From positions 259,385,863 through 259,449,862 of the forward strand of contig CP136064.1 of NCBI GenBank assembly GCA_032622095.1: a stretch of 64,000 nucleotides of DNA, given 5' to 3'. Shown here piece by piece: positions 1 to 12,423 of the stretch; position 1 is the first letter of the stretch, and every line of letters starts with the position of its first letter. The notes below the pieces were generated by a model. That model searched no databases, had not been told where the DNA came from, and was given only the letters and a program-made list of their open reading frames with translations. The position numbers and the translations under genes were made by a program. This DNA comes from Siphonodentalium dalli. Lineage: Eukaryota > Mollusca > Scaphopoda > Gadilida > Siphonodentaliidae.

Positions 1-716
1 TTTATGCTGTGGTTAAGTGGTCAATTACTTTGGGCATTATTGTATTGCTGTTAATACACACAGTTATATACTCATCATGAAAGAAATCAATGTTTCATCT
101 ATGTCTGTAGATAGTGTGCAATATACTAGATTAATAATTATTTCTTCATTACAACTATAATTTGCTTAATAATAAAATATCCCATGCCAGTTGGTTGGAA
201 CGAAAATAGAAGAAAACTTGTATTTATCGGAATTACCAACTGATATGTCAATAACTTCCCATTACATTAAGAGATTTTGACAAATGTGTTATAGATGGTG
301 TGAAACATCCTGAGTCTACATAACAGTGTTACAATGAGAGCCATCTGAATTAAAATTGTAATAAAAATTTACTCTACAAATAAACAGAACAAAACAATCA
401 AATCAGCCTCAACTGCAATCATTGTTGAGCAGTAATATGGAGTTTAACCTTCAAATTATTCACGAAAACCGCGACTATACCATGACCATACCAATAATTT
501 ATGGTACATTTCAAGTAGCTTCTGTAATTTATTTTCTATGTCTCAATTCATTGATAAAATTATTTGCTACATACATTCAGCATAGTTCAACAATGTTTTT
601 TCTCACCTCGATAATTGCAAATTCTCCGTAAAAATGAAAGATCTACCAGTTCATCGTCACGTATCATCACATCAGAAATTTATACAGATTTAAATTTTAT
701 GAACATCCTTCTAATT

Positions 717-770
717 AAATCTGAATATTAATTTAAATCTGAATATTAATTTAAATCTGAATATTAATTT
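717..770. repeat. Tandem repeat, 3 x 18 bp
   Basis: Three identical copies of AAATCTGAATATTAATTT. No gene is seen around it: 1-716 and 771-1,113 hold no supported coding feature. Confidence 0.9.
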
Positions 771-1121
771 AAACTGCCATAGATTCAGATCTCTGTAGTC
801 TGATTATTGGGAGAGATTTGTCTCCTGCACAGTAACTGTATCTGGCTGCATTGTTTGAGAGATTTAGTTCCTCACATCGGAAGTTTGCAGGGCTCGAAAT
901 ATTCAAAAATTTCTTCTCGTCATAGGGGACAGTCAAGAGTTATATTTTCTTATTTCTTGTATTCAGCTAAATAAACACAAATGAAAATTCTATTTTCAAT
1001 GAAAAACATGCCAAGAACTAGTTAAAACAATGCTGCCAGATACAGATACTGTGTAGAAGGAGACAAGCTAGGTTCTACAGTGAGTTTATTGTTAACTAAC
1101 ATCACATAATGAGACTAAGAT

Positions 1122-1252
1122 CAAGCCTTGAAATAGTGTGTCTGTCATTTTGTCATTTGCAGAATGAGGTCCCGCTATGTGGGGTAGCATCACTAAATTC
1201 ACCCTCTGGGGACCTCATTCTGCAAATGACAGACACCCTATTTCAAGGCTTG
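1122..1252. mobile_element. 131-bp palindromic hAT-like MITE with 8-bp target duplication
   Basis: Inverted ends (CAAGCCTTGAAATAG...) enclose a stem with AATGAGGTCCC / CTCTGGGGACCTCATT. The flanks are ACTAAGAT at 1,114-1,121 and 1,253-1,260, a perfect 8-bp direct repeat of the length left by hAT-type transposases. The family recurs at 10.3, 13.9, 27.7, 40.7, 43.5 and 49.2 kb. Confidence 0.8.
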
Positions 1253-1312
1253 ACTAAGATATTATTATTCTGGCACTGATATTTAGCAGTTTAGATTAAG
1301 AGAATACTCTGA

Positions 1313-2170
1313 ATGGGTCCCAAATAAATGTGCAAAGTGAAAATCCTGATAAAATAACATGCAGACCCGAATAAACGTGCAGGGAAATGCAATTCACGAC
1401 CAATATAATTTGTAATTATGAGATAGAGCAATTGTCCGTTATGAATACAAATAATTTTATTGGTCAATCAAGACACATTTTCAGGCAGGACAATTACTCT
1501 AAGGGTGTAACAAGAAGGAAATAAAGAGATAATTATGATTGTGTTCATTAGTGAGAAATAATAGTATGAAAATTAGTCCTCATTATGCCCTCTATAACAT
1601 GTAGTTCTGAGATGTTTATAGAGTATTAAGTTGAGTGTGACTAATATACCTCAGAAAAACAATGAATCATTCAAATACATTATATCTATATGCCAGTGCT
1701 TAATGTTACTGTTCAGCAAGTATAGTGATCGAAGTTGTCAGGAAAATCCCATGCTTGATCCATGTATATTTGACATCATATGTTTTGGTACCAATACCAT
1801 GCAAATTGTATGTCATTATGTACAGCTGTGATCAAAACGTATACAGCCGACGTCAACGGAGAAATAAGAAACTCCTCTCCACAATTTTTATGCACAAAAC
1901 ATACCAAAGGTTCTGATGGAGGGAGCAAATAAAATAATCATGCAGACCTAAATAATAAACAATGCAGGATGGAAATTTGTTTTGAAATTAATAAATTTGC
2001 ATGCACATTTATTTGGAACACTAAAATATTGGCTAACCAAGATGCGTTTTCAGTGCAAAATAGACAAATTATATATGATTATAATATTAATAATATTTTA
2101 TTGTTGTTAAGCATGTCTTTTCTGTTAATGAATAGTACCATGGTGATTAAAATCACTAAACCAAACATGT
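1313..2170. other. AT-rich interval with AAATAAA/TGCAGACC repeat remnants, no gene
   Basis: Segments near 1,316-1,385 and 1,920-2,020 share AAATAAACATGC and TGCAGACC motifs with the elements at 61.2 and 62.5-62.9 kb. No coding exon recognised; short open frames look like chance. Confidence 0.4.
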
Positions 2171-2257
2171 GTAAATGATTTATTTTCCCTGAAATTCTAT
2201 ATTCTGGTGGCGAGTATTACATACAGCACACATGCATGTAGCCCAAGTTTCCTTGGA

Positions 2258-4540
2258 CGTTAACCAGCTAGTGACATCGGTTGGTTAATACTGGTTTACA
2301 TCGACGTATAAACAAGCTAGTGACATCGGATGGTTAATACTGGTTTACATCGACGTATAAACAAGCTAGTCACATCGGTTGGTTAACCCTTTACCCAACA
2401 AAACGCCCAAATAAAGCTTCCACAGCCTAAAATATCTTCGGTCTGTCTCAATAACGATATACAAATATGGATATCATTGGAACCGGTTCATTGACCACAT
2501 TGTGATGGTTACAGTTATGCCCTGTGCCAATGCATTCTCTTATATATGCGAGGCGACCTATGGTATAAGATAATGCATTGGCCTAAAAAAAAAAAATTTT
2601 AACACTTTTTACCATTTTTCTTACATTCTTAAACAATTTTATAATTTTTCTTACATTTTTTAACAATTTTTATCATATTTTTCTACATTCTTTGACAATT
2701 TTATCATTTTTAATATGTATTAAGCCAATGCATTCTCTTATATATGCGAGGCGACCTATGGTCGACTCGCATATATAAGAGAATGCATTGGCACAGGGCC
2801 ATTCTGTTGGGTAAAGGGTTAATACTGGTTTACATCGACGTATAAACAAGCTAGTGACATCGGTTGGGTTAATACTGGTTTACATCGACGTATAAACAAG
2901 CTAGTGAAATCGGTTGGGATAATACTGGTTTACATCGACGTATAAACAAGCTAGTGAAATCGGTTGGGATAATACTGGTTTACATCGACATATAAACAAG
3001 CTAGTGAAATCGGTTGGGATAATACTGGTTTACATCGACGTATAAACAAGCTAGTGAAATCGGTTGGGATAATACTGGTTTACATCGACATATAAACAAG
3101 CTAGTGAGATCGGTTGAGATAAAACTGGTTTACATCGACGTATAAACAAGCTAGTGAAATCGGTTGGGATAATACTGGTTTACATCGACATATAAACAAG
3201 CTAGTGACATCCGTTGGGTTAATACTGGTTTACATTGACGTATAAACAAGCTAGTGAAATCGGTGGGGATAATACTGGTTTACATCGACATATAAACAAG
3301 CTAGTGACATCCGTTGGGTTAATACTGGTTTACATTGACGTATAAACAAGCTAGTGAAATCGGTGGGGATAATACTGGTTTACATCGACATATAAACAAG
3401 CTAGTGAGATCGGTTGAGATAAAACTGGTTTACATCGACGTATAAACAAGCTAGTGAAATCGGTTGGGATAATACTGGTTTACATCGACATATAAACAAG
3501 CTAGTGAAATCGGTGGGGATAATACTGGTTTACATCGACGTATAAACAAGCTAGTGACATCCGTTTGGTTAATACTGGTTTACATTGACGTATAAACAAG
3601 CTAGTGAAATCGGTTGGGATAATACTGGTTTACATTGACGTATAAACAAGCTACATGTAGTGAGATCGGTTGGGATAATACTGGTTTACATCGACGTATA
3701 AACAAGCTAGTGAGATCAGTTGAGATAACTGGTTTACATCGACGTATAAACAAGCTAGTGAGATCGATTGAGATAAAACTGGTTTACATCGACGTATAAA
3801 CAAGCGAGTGAAATCGGTTGGGATAATGCTGGTTTACATCGACGTATAAACCAGCTAGTGAAATCGGTGGGGATAATACTGGTTTACATCGACGTATAAA
3901 CAAGCTGGTGACATCGGTTGGGATAATACTGGTTTACATCGACGTATAAACAAGCTGGTGACATCTGTTGGGATAATACTGGTTTACATTGACGTATAAA
4001 CAAGCTACATGTAGTGAGATCGGTTGAGATAATACTGGTTTACATCGACGTATAAACAAGCTAGTGAAATCGGTTGGGATAATGCTGGTTTACATCGACG
4101 TATAAACCAGCTAGTGAAATCGGTGGGGATAATACTGGTTTACATCGACGTATAAACAAGCTAGTGACATCGGTTGGGTTAATACTGGTTTACATCGACT
4201 TATAAACAAGCTAGTGACATCGGATGGTTAATACTGGTTTACATCGACGTATAAACAAGCTAGTGACATCGGTTGGGTTAATACTGGTTTACATCGACGT
4301 ATAAACAAGCTAGTGACATCGGTTGTGTTAATACTGGTTTACATCGACGTATAAACAAGCTAGTGACATCGGTTGAGTTAATACTGGTTTACATCGACGT
4401 ATAAACAAGCTAGTGACATCGGTGGGGATAATACTGGTTTACATCGACGTATAAACAAGCTAGTGACATCGGTTGGGTAAATACTGGTTTACATCGACGT
4501 ATGAACAAGCTAGTGAAATCGGTAGGGATAGTGCTTGTTT
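2258..4540. repeat. Minisatellite array of a 50-bp unit (about 37 copies, interrupted once)
   Basis: Consensus unit AATACTGGTTTACATCGACG followed by TATAAACAAGCTAGTGAAATCGGTTGGGAT. Copies differ at a few positions, and two carry an extra CATGT (about 3,652 and 4,011). Stretches around 3,640-3,850 and 4,000-4,110 share a variant order, suggesting blocks larger than the 50-bp unit were duplicated. The array is split between its third and fourth copies by a TTAA element at 2,383-2,822. A single related fragment lies at 40,441-40,458 in intron 3. Confidence 0.95.
2383..2822. mobile_element. TTAA-flanked MITE (family CCCTTTACCC), inserted in the minisatellite
   Basis: TTAA + CCCTTTACCCAACA at the left, TGTTGGGTAAAGGG + TTAA at the right, 440 bp with both TTAA. 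TTAA duplication and CCC...GGG ends are typical of piggyBac-type elements. Inside are two copies of the palindromic TGCCAATGCATTCTCTTATA module; the left one has lost part of its second arm. Removing the element and one TTAA restores a normal 50-bp unit. Confidence 0.85.
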
Positions 4541-5394
4541 ACATCCAAGCATGGTTTATATACCTCTCTACATGTATATCACGGGTTTAAGCATTGTTGA
4601 CCCGCTGACAGAAAATAGCCAATAACTAATAAAATGTCCCAATTGTGACAGAAAACCAGATTGTTACCCCCTTCTGATTGGCCCCAAGTCCTGTCGCATG
4701 CTGAGCGACAAATCACACCGTCGCCTCCTGAGCCGGGATTGTTTTTTGTCACCCACCTGATGTTATATTGCTAGAATGTCTCCAAGCACTAACAAACAAG
4801 CACCAGTAACTCAGCTATTTCACATCACTACGACGTACTATAATCAAAACTTTTATATCCCACGGATTTGCAAAAAAAACCAGTTGTGGGGTTTGCTAAT
4901 TTGCATATATTTAGTGAACACTAATATTTAAACTTTTTTGTAAGTGATAATTTTATCAGAAAAGTGTTATGTACTTTTTACAACGAAACATCTGGGTGAT
5001 TCAATATCTTCGACATTATGGTGCAAGATTGAACAAGTCGATCCCTGGAGGTCGGTTGTTTATAAATTCTTGCTGCTGTACTATAGCAGAGTCCCTGGGC
5101 GTTTTTATCCTGTCCTAATTTTCCTTCCATTCTTCATGTTGCGTATACTTTTGGGATACGTATATATTAAAGACGACAATCCTCTAGTAATAATTCCAAT
5201 ATTTTATTCTATGAATTGTGACGACGTATTCTATAGAAACAGATAAATGGTGAGGATGTATCACTGGAAGATGTACAAAACACACACATACCGGATCAAG
5301 AATTCTGGTCCAGTATTTACAGGGAATGGTCCATTTTGTTTACAGTAGCAAGTGACATATGTTTAAACTTGGGCGTGTCAGAATACATAAATCA
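4541..5394. other. Interval without a supported gene
   Basis: Unique-looking sequence between the minisatellite and the palindromic element. A 100-codon plus frame (4,944-5,246) is compositionally unremarkable and has no recognisable domain, splice context or relatives. Confidence 0.4.
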
Positions 5395-5840
5395 TATGTG
5401 ACCCGCCATATCAAATCCAGTCGTAAGTCGGGATTTTTTTTACCCTGTGCCAATGCATTCTCTTATATATGCGAGTCAACCATAGGTCGCCTCGCATATA
5501 TAAGAGAATGCATTGGCCTAACAATTTTAATAATTTTTTCTTGTATTCTTTAACAATTTTATAATTTCACCCAGACAAACATGAGCAGACGACACTCTTC
5601 TATATGCTTCTATATATGTGTGGGGCTCCCTGCAGGGTAATGGATGTTTTTTATTTTATGTCCTAAAAATTGTAAGAAACATTTATTTAAAAAAAATGAT
5701 AAAAAATTGTTAGGCCAATGCATTCTCTTATATATGCGAGGCGACCTATGGTCGACACGCATATATAAGAGAATGCATTGGCACAGGGTAAAAAAAATCC
5801 CGACTTAGGACTGGATTTGATATGGCGGGTCACATTTGTG
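5395..5840. mobile_element. Long palindromic element, ends TGTGACCCGCC, with the TGCCAATGCATT module
   Basis: TGTGACCCGCCATATCAAAT ... ATTTGATATGGCGGGTCACA. After a TAAGTCGGGATTTTTTTTACC step, both arms run into CCTGTGCCAATGCATTCTC and the TATATGCGAG palindromes. These outer ends are unrelated to the TTAA families with the same inner module. I cannot define a target duplication. Confidence 0.7.
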
Positions 5841-8800
5841 ATTTTTCCTGGGTTCACCAAGTACCGTGTACCTGAATGCACGCCTAAAATAACTTGGGTG
5901 TCATTGTTGTCATCACATCCTTTATGTTGTGATACTAAGTATCAACATGTAATAAATTATTTATATAACTTATTGCACAGGTTCGTGCAGGAATCCACCT
6001 CACCGTTCCTTATGACCAACATTCCCCATGAGAGGACATCAGTACTAAGTACGTTTTTGTGTCCTTACCCTGTTCCAGTTTGAGTACACACTGTACTTTA
6101 CAATAATCTGACTATCAAAGTTTGATAGTCTCTAGGTTTCAGTAACCTTTAATAATTTGGAAGATTCTAGTGAAGGAACAGAGTCCATGAAAACATCGTT
6201 CTGTTACAGTACAACGTAATGCATACGTTGTCGCGAATGAATTATCCCTCATATTAGATCTCCCTGTGGTGCCTGCCTTGTGATCATAAGTATTTTGTGC
6301 ACTGTGTAGGAACTGTTACATCGGAAGTCGTTCTATCGCTGGTATTGTGATGGTTCTTGACTGATTTGTTACGGTTCCTTAAGATTAAAATAATCATTTT
6401 CGGGACAAATTCACGCATAATTATAGATATCTTGAATGAATTATACTTTCCTGAATGAAGAGGCTGCAGAAGTGCCATATTATCGAAATATGAACTCTAG
6501 ATCACAATTAATTCGGAATTAGCATGTTAACGCGTAAATATCAACATGTTCTCACTGCAAATCAAGCCACGTAAACACAATTCGTTTGTTTTCGGTGGCG
6601 TCTAAAATATGAAACACATTCTGAACATGAACACTGAGTGTAAAGTATACACGTGTTATTCATCTGTAAAATAGCTGAGAAAATATCCCGATAGCGGTTG
6701 ATAATTTGGAACAGTAGCCTCGTAATCAACACGTGTGTGTGTTACGGTTCTATTTCAAGTCAATCATGGCTGTGACGGTTTTATACATAAGATTTATTCG
6801 AACGATTTCTGCATTTTGGGCTGAATATTGTCTTATGTATCTGACATTTTAAACCAGATAATGACTGTAGCTTATGCCATTTACATAATACAACAGGTAT
6901 ATTAAGAAATAGTATAATAAATACCTCATAATAATAGTACCGGTAAGTGACATTAATTGGCAGAAACCAAATATTGAACGTCCCCGAGGGGTATAATATC
7001 ATAATCATGCCTGCCTATATAAGTACCAATGGTAATAGAAATCTACTGTCAGGAGATTATGAGATGTTATTCATTTAATTAATACTGGGCCATGATTGAA
7101 AGATCCAGGTGGCACAATGTTTCGATGCCAGCACCAACATATTTTTTCCTCGAAAGTCCCGCCTAAGGGACATTTAAACATTTTCGTCGCCCAGACATGA
7201 ACATATCTTATGAAATCACGTTGAACTGAATCATTGATATGTTATGGCGTGGCTGGGGGATATGCGTGGTGGTGAGGGGCGGGGCTTGGATAGGGAGGGG
7301 TGCTTAATTGGTGTATGCCCCAAACTTTGGTCAAATTTTTCCAACAGTTACAAATTTCATACCTTACACTAGATTGGTTGGAAATTTCACACCAACAATA
7401 TGTTGAAATTGTTCCCTTAGTTTGATTTTACAACAATGACTGAGGAAAGTCCCTCCTTATGTACATACACACATTGTAATAATAAATGTGTTCTTTTTAA
7501 GTGTAATTTTTCCGCCGCGCTCATTTAAAATAATATTAACAATATTCAATTCCTATCTACATGTAATCATCGGGGTCGACTTCTCGTCATCATATTTGGG
7601 TCTTCATATGAGGTCGACATCACATGGGCCCATCTTCACTTGTACTCTTTTGACCAATAGTCACATGATTTTGTAAATCTTCCATTGGCTGATTGAGTTA
7701 CTTTTAAAGGTTTAGTATTGGTACCTGTATTTACATTCAGGATTATCCCCGAGGATGCGTGACTACTCATGCCCAAGACCAGTTGTCCCGGGGGTGATCT
7801 TGCTTCGGGGCGACTGCTATAGTAAGTCAAAGGCGGGTGACCAAATAAATTTTGCTTTCACTTCATCCAATTTTTATTTTATTTAATATTACAAAAGATA
7901 GCCTTTACTAATATAAAACAATTATTCCCTCTTACAGGCGAGTGGATACAATTAATTGCATGATTGGTTGTAATCAGGTATCTCTTGACGGGAATCTGAG
8001 AGGCATGGCTTCACTGTCTAGATACTTAGAAGTTAGAACAAACACTGAGTGATTACCTGTCAGATTACCCCGAACAGCAGAACAAGTGCGATAAAGAAAT
8101 AACAAATTCTAGCACCTAACCTTTTTAATCAGCATCCAGCAAGCGGATGCCCAACATAAACTTCCTAAATTTCATAATCAGAACAATGTATGGTTGTCAA
8201 CGAACTTCTAACGTCTTATTTTTTGGCTTTTTGCTGATTAAAATGCGTCTACGAAAATAGACAATATAAAATACAAGACAGATAACTCTATATATCCCGT
8301 CTACGCTCACGCTTTCCGAAGTCCAGCGCTATGAAATTACACTATAGTTAACCGGCTATTTCTTCATGGCAATGTTAGGCCTGCAAAACGCATTATTTTT
8401 CAAACTAGCTGGCGACTTGGTGAATTTTGATAGGCATGAGATCTAGATGGGAGCCATTGATTATTTCTGAAAGTTGTTATAAAACATAGCTACCAGCAGC
8501 CATCTTTGTTTCAAATTTGCATCCATTGGCACATCCTGCAGCCCGCATTTATTGGCGAAATTTTTTAAATGAAAATAATTTCATCTACACAATACAAGCC
8601 CTTTACTGAATTTCCTTCATTTTTATCATTCCATTCATTGTTCAACAAAAAATGATTTCCTTCTCAAGTTGAGCTACAGTGTCATTGACATTTAAATTTT
8701 TATTATATTTTTAAAGTACAATAAAATATTTTTTTAAATGTTCCCGGTCCCCTGTGCTTGAAATTAACCTTGTATAATGTTTCTAAATTTGTACTTCTGA

Positions 8801-8880
8801 AATGTAACCAATGTAATGTACCTGACATAACAACAGGGTACAAATGCTCCGATATTTTGCTGCATACCAAAATTAGACAT
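5841..8880. other. Interval without a supported gene
   Basis: Only short chance open frames. Small inverted pieces near 6,110-6,130 (ACTATCAAAGTTTGATAGT) and 7,620-7,830 are visible; nothing larger is recognised. Confidence 0.4.
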
Positions 8881-9000
8881 ACAGTAATGCTCTAAGTAAT
8901 CAACTTCTTAACCACAGCAGAATTATGGGTAACTTTTCAGGATTTAGTCAGAAATATGGCTTGTTGCCATTCATCGGAAAGCTCTCAAATGCTGTTTCTG
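8881..9000. mobile_element. Half of a CAGTAATGC-family element
   Basis: ACAGTAATGCTCTAAGTAATC, CCACAGCAGAATTATGGGTAA and GGCTTGTTGCCATTCATCGG are present; the closing arm is absent. The 60.7-kb copy shares the TTCATCGGAAAGCTCTCA interior. Confidence 0.55.
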
Positions 9001-9489
9001 ACATCCGAAAGGAAATGCATATATGGGTCGGCAAGTTATGCCTTTATATAAAAAGGGAAATTTAGCGTTCAAACGAAACAGTTGCAACCGTCCGTATGAT
9101 GAATCAACAGGATCAGTTGTCTGCGTTACTACATTCATGCAGGTTGCGTTATAAAACCGAGCTTTCCCGATTAATAATTGCAGCTAATAAGTTTGATCTG
9201 TACTAAATTAACTCTACAATAATGTCAAACCTGTCAAGTCCCAACATCAAACACTTTAGATTTTCCTTCGCTTCGAAGACAACCGCCATATTTTTTTTTT
9301 ATTGAAAACAAGAAACGCATCAAGCACGCCATATAAGGTATGTGTTATGCCTTATGTTGCATTGAAAATAGAATATCTCCGTTGCGTGGGTTAACAGATA
9401 CATGTAATGGACGCATCGTAGCCATCTGAACATCTTAATGTTATCATCCGTAATTCAATTTCAATGCAACAGACTTGTCTGAACACTAC

Positions 9490-9981
9490 TTAAAGGCCCA
9501 CTTAATTTTCGAACCCCCAGATTACATTACATAAAATATATGCCATAATATATACCATTTGACAGAGGAAGCTCCAAAACATTGTATTATCAACTTATCC
9601 GGTGGAATAAACCGTGGACATGTTTTTGTTGAGTTGCCAAATCGTTTTGTCATCAAGATTGAAGTAAAAATCAGTATTATTTTCAATGCAGGGGGATAAC
9701 TCTATATATTAAAGATAGAGTTCTTCCCCTTCCATTGAAAAAGTTTGAATTCTGTTGCATTCTGGGTGCCAAAGGGGGGGGGGGGGGGGGGGGGGTGGTG
9801 TCATTCTATGATTTCAGCAGTTTTCTATTTCTCTGTGGGCATCTTCTGAGACACATATGTTTCAAATAGTGATGAATTATAGTATTTTAATAATATTTTA
9901 TGGCATAGATTGTTATTAAAACCGTATATCAAGTCAATATAAAAAAATAATCGGCGACTCGAAAATTAAGTGGGCCTTTAA
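9490..9981. mobile_element. TTAA-flanked MITE (family TTAAAGGCCCAC) with poly-G run
   Basis: TTAAAGGCCCACTTAATTTTC ... GAAAATTAAGTGGGCCTTTAA, 492 bp. The TTAAAGG start is like T2/Kolobok-type elements (family knowledge, recalled). A run of 22 G (9,774-9,795) sits where other copies read GGAGCCATAATGGG. Confidence 0.75.
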
Positions 9982-10295
9982 TCAGCATTTGGTATCGGAA
10001 TGGAGAACATGTTATCTGATTACTGACTGTACATTCGGAACATAAATGACTTGGCCACTGTAGTTCCTCGACATTATCGCTCCAAATGTCCGGTCACTTG
10101 TCCAAGTAAGATGGGAGGTGATCATCTCTCATCAGGAATGTAGAAACAAGATCTCAAAGTTTAAACATTAATGTTTATTACTAATATATATACGGTAAAA
10201 GTTTCCGAATCACATGGAATTCACCATTATCCACCCGTGTAAAAATCAACATAGTATTCTGAAAAAAAAAACAGACTGCAGAAGACATTTAACCC

Positions 10296-10609
10296 CAAGC
10301 CTGAGTTTAGTGTGCCTGTCATTTGCAGAATGAGGTCCCCAGAGGGTGAATTTAGTGATGCTATCCCACATAGCGGGCTAGCATCATATGCACCCTCTGG
10401 GGACTTCATTCTGCTAAGGCCTCATTTCTCTCGAAAGTTTCTTTATTATCAAATTTCTATAGGTCTTCACATAGATTATATTTCTTTTTTAGTTTAGTTT
10501 CTCTATATCGCCAAATTGGCAGACGACACATTGCTATGTGGTGATAGCATCACTAAATTCACCCTCTGGGGACCTCATTCTACAAATGACAGGCACACTA
10601 AACTCAGGC
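10296..10609. mobile_element. Palindromic element, AATGAGGTCCCC family, longer form
   Basis: CAAGCCTGAGTTTAGTGTGCC at the left and GGCACACTAAACTCAGG at the right enclose two AATGAGGTCCCCAGAGGGTG-type palindromes around a T-rich spacer. Confidence 0.75.
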
Positions 10610-10613
10610 CAGT

Positions 10614-10843
10614 TTAACCCTTTCAATACTAAGTACTCATTGATGAGTAGTTATCCCTTCGGACATGTTCAGATAATAAGTTCGAAATTTATTATTTGAA
10701 CATTTCCCACCAATGAATAGGATTCCTTCTGCACTTATTTATTGTCTGTTCATATTTCCTGAATATCCCTCCAGATGTACATTAGACCATTCCAATATAT
10801 ACTTATGAGTGAGCGGGAATCAATTTAGAATAGAAAGGGTTAA
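10614..10843. mobile_element. TTAA-flanked MITE (family CCCTTTC-ACTAAGTACTCATTGATGAG)
   Basis: 230 bp, TTAACCCTTTCAATACTAAG ... ATAGAAAGGGTTAA. It contains ACTCATTGATGAGTAG, an inverted pair around TTCAGATAATAAGTTC, and AATAGGATTCCTTCTGCAC. It abuts the palindromic element ending at 10,609. Confidence 0.8.
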
Positions 10844-11034
10844 AGATGTATTCAGGCACAGGGTTCAAACTTCTAGACCTCCAGTTACAACAACAACAGT
10901 TCCCCAGTTGATGTTGGTGATGTTCACCTATTAGTCACCTCGATTATAAATTTTATCTTCTGCAAATTTGGTGATATAGAGCAGTAGCGAAAAAGTAACT
11001 AAAAACAATGTTAATTTGAGATGCAAGAGACTTC

Positions 11035-11152
11035 TAGAAGATGAGGCCTAAGCAGAATGAGATACCAAGAGGATGAATTTGGTGATGCTAGCCACTCTAC
11101 GGGGTAGCGACTCTAAAGTCACCCATTGGGGACCTCATTCTACAAATGACAG
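11035..11152. mobile_element. Diverged AATGAGGTCCCC-type palindrome
   Basis: GAATGAGATACCAAGAGGATG faces GGGGACCTCATTCTACAAATG around GATGCTAGCC...GGGGTAGCGACTC. Confidence 0.55.
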
Positions 11153-11599
11153 TCTCATTTTGGCGTTCAACAATAATGTAGCTCAAGGCTGACAATTCAG
11201 CCAATTTAATTACACACATAACTATGTCATTAATATAATCATATATATAAATCATCTGTCAATCCGGAAGTTGATAAAATAGGAACATGGATCCAATATA
11301 TCTTTCTGTTCAATGAAACAGGGGTGGCAGATATTAACATAATATTAAGCACTGATAATGTATCATACAGTATAAAATCAAGCAAATAGTACATTATTTG
11401 AGCAATAATAAAAACAATACGTGGTATATTGATGTCTTTACAAATGATGCACGATACAAAAAATACTGACATTCTTTACAAAGAGATCAATTTCTTAATA
11501 TCATATATATCAATAGATGGAGAGAGTAGTAAAGAAGGACTAGAGTCTGGTGGCCAAAAAAATTAATTTAGCCAGAGACGGCACAACCCTGAAGGAAAT

Positions 11600-12135
11600 T
11601 GTTACATTATAGATACCCTGTCTGATTTCACACCCCTAACTTACTTTTTCTTCAGCTTCGGAACCACCCTTCAAAGCTCAGAGCTATTATATTTGGATTT
11701 TTGAAATCTATTTATTTTCACCGGAAATATATGGACACACACGTAACAAGAGTTTGTGAGGTCACGTATGGTCTTGGTAGAAAAGACAATGAAAAAATCC
11801 CCAAAACTCTTCTGATAGGTATACTTTATATCCAGAATCAGAAATCATGATTTATGCATGAAAATATAGTTATACTACTGTGCCGATCGCATGTGATAGA
11901 CAATGTTTGTTAAAATTTTTGACACATGCTGGGTAATTCCAGTTCGGACCAGGCAACACCATATATGGAATTCAAGGTGGAGAAAATGAGTAAATTTCAA
12001 AAATCTAAATCTAATCAGATCTAATAGCTTTGAGCTTTGGAGGGTGAGTTTCTTGACTCAAAATGAAATATTTTTCACCCCTGAACACAAGAAATAGTAA
12101 TTATGGGGTGTTCAATCAGACAGGGTATCTTTAAC
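11600..12135. mobile_element. Diverged TTAAAGGTACTCA-type inverted element
   Basis: GATACCCTGTCTGATTTCAC at the left faces AATCAGACAGGGTATC at the right. ACCCTTCAAAGCTCAGAGC faces GCTTTGAGCTTTGGAGGGTG. The overall plan equals the 34.3-kb element but is much diverged. Confidence 0.5.
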
Positions 12136-12185
12136 AACAGTTTGAGATTATAGATCTGGAAGGATTAGATCAGAGCTTCCTTTTT

Positions 12186-12423
12186 TTAACCCTTCCATGG
12201 CAGGAGCTGCGCTGTTGAAGCATCAAAGATCATTTGACTCTCTTATGAGAGTCTCCCTTTGGGAACCTCGCATATATAAGAGAATTCACTGGCTTACAAG
12301 GTCAAGGTAAATATTGTTAGGCCAATGTATTCTCTCATATATGCGAGACTTCCATATATAAGAGAATGCACTGGCACAGGGTTTATGCAAAATTTCAGGA
12401 TGCTCCAGTCATGGAATGGTTAA
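12186..12423. mobile_element. TTAA-flanked MITE (family CCCTTCCATG)
   Basis: TTAACCCTTCCATGG ... CATGGAATGGTTAA, 238 bp. It contains AGGAGCTGCGCTG near the left end, GGCACAGGG near the right, and two palindromic segments related to the TATATGCGAG module of the CCCTTTACCC family. Confidence 0.75.

Noticed and set aside
2540-2800. TATA-box-like TATATAAGAG motifs near the left array
   Set aside because: They belong to the MITE palindromes repeated throughout the window and do not precede any gene.
2258-4540. CRISPR-like array
   Set aside because: Units are contiguous 50-bp tandem copies with no unique spacers, in a eukaryotic context.
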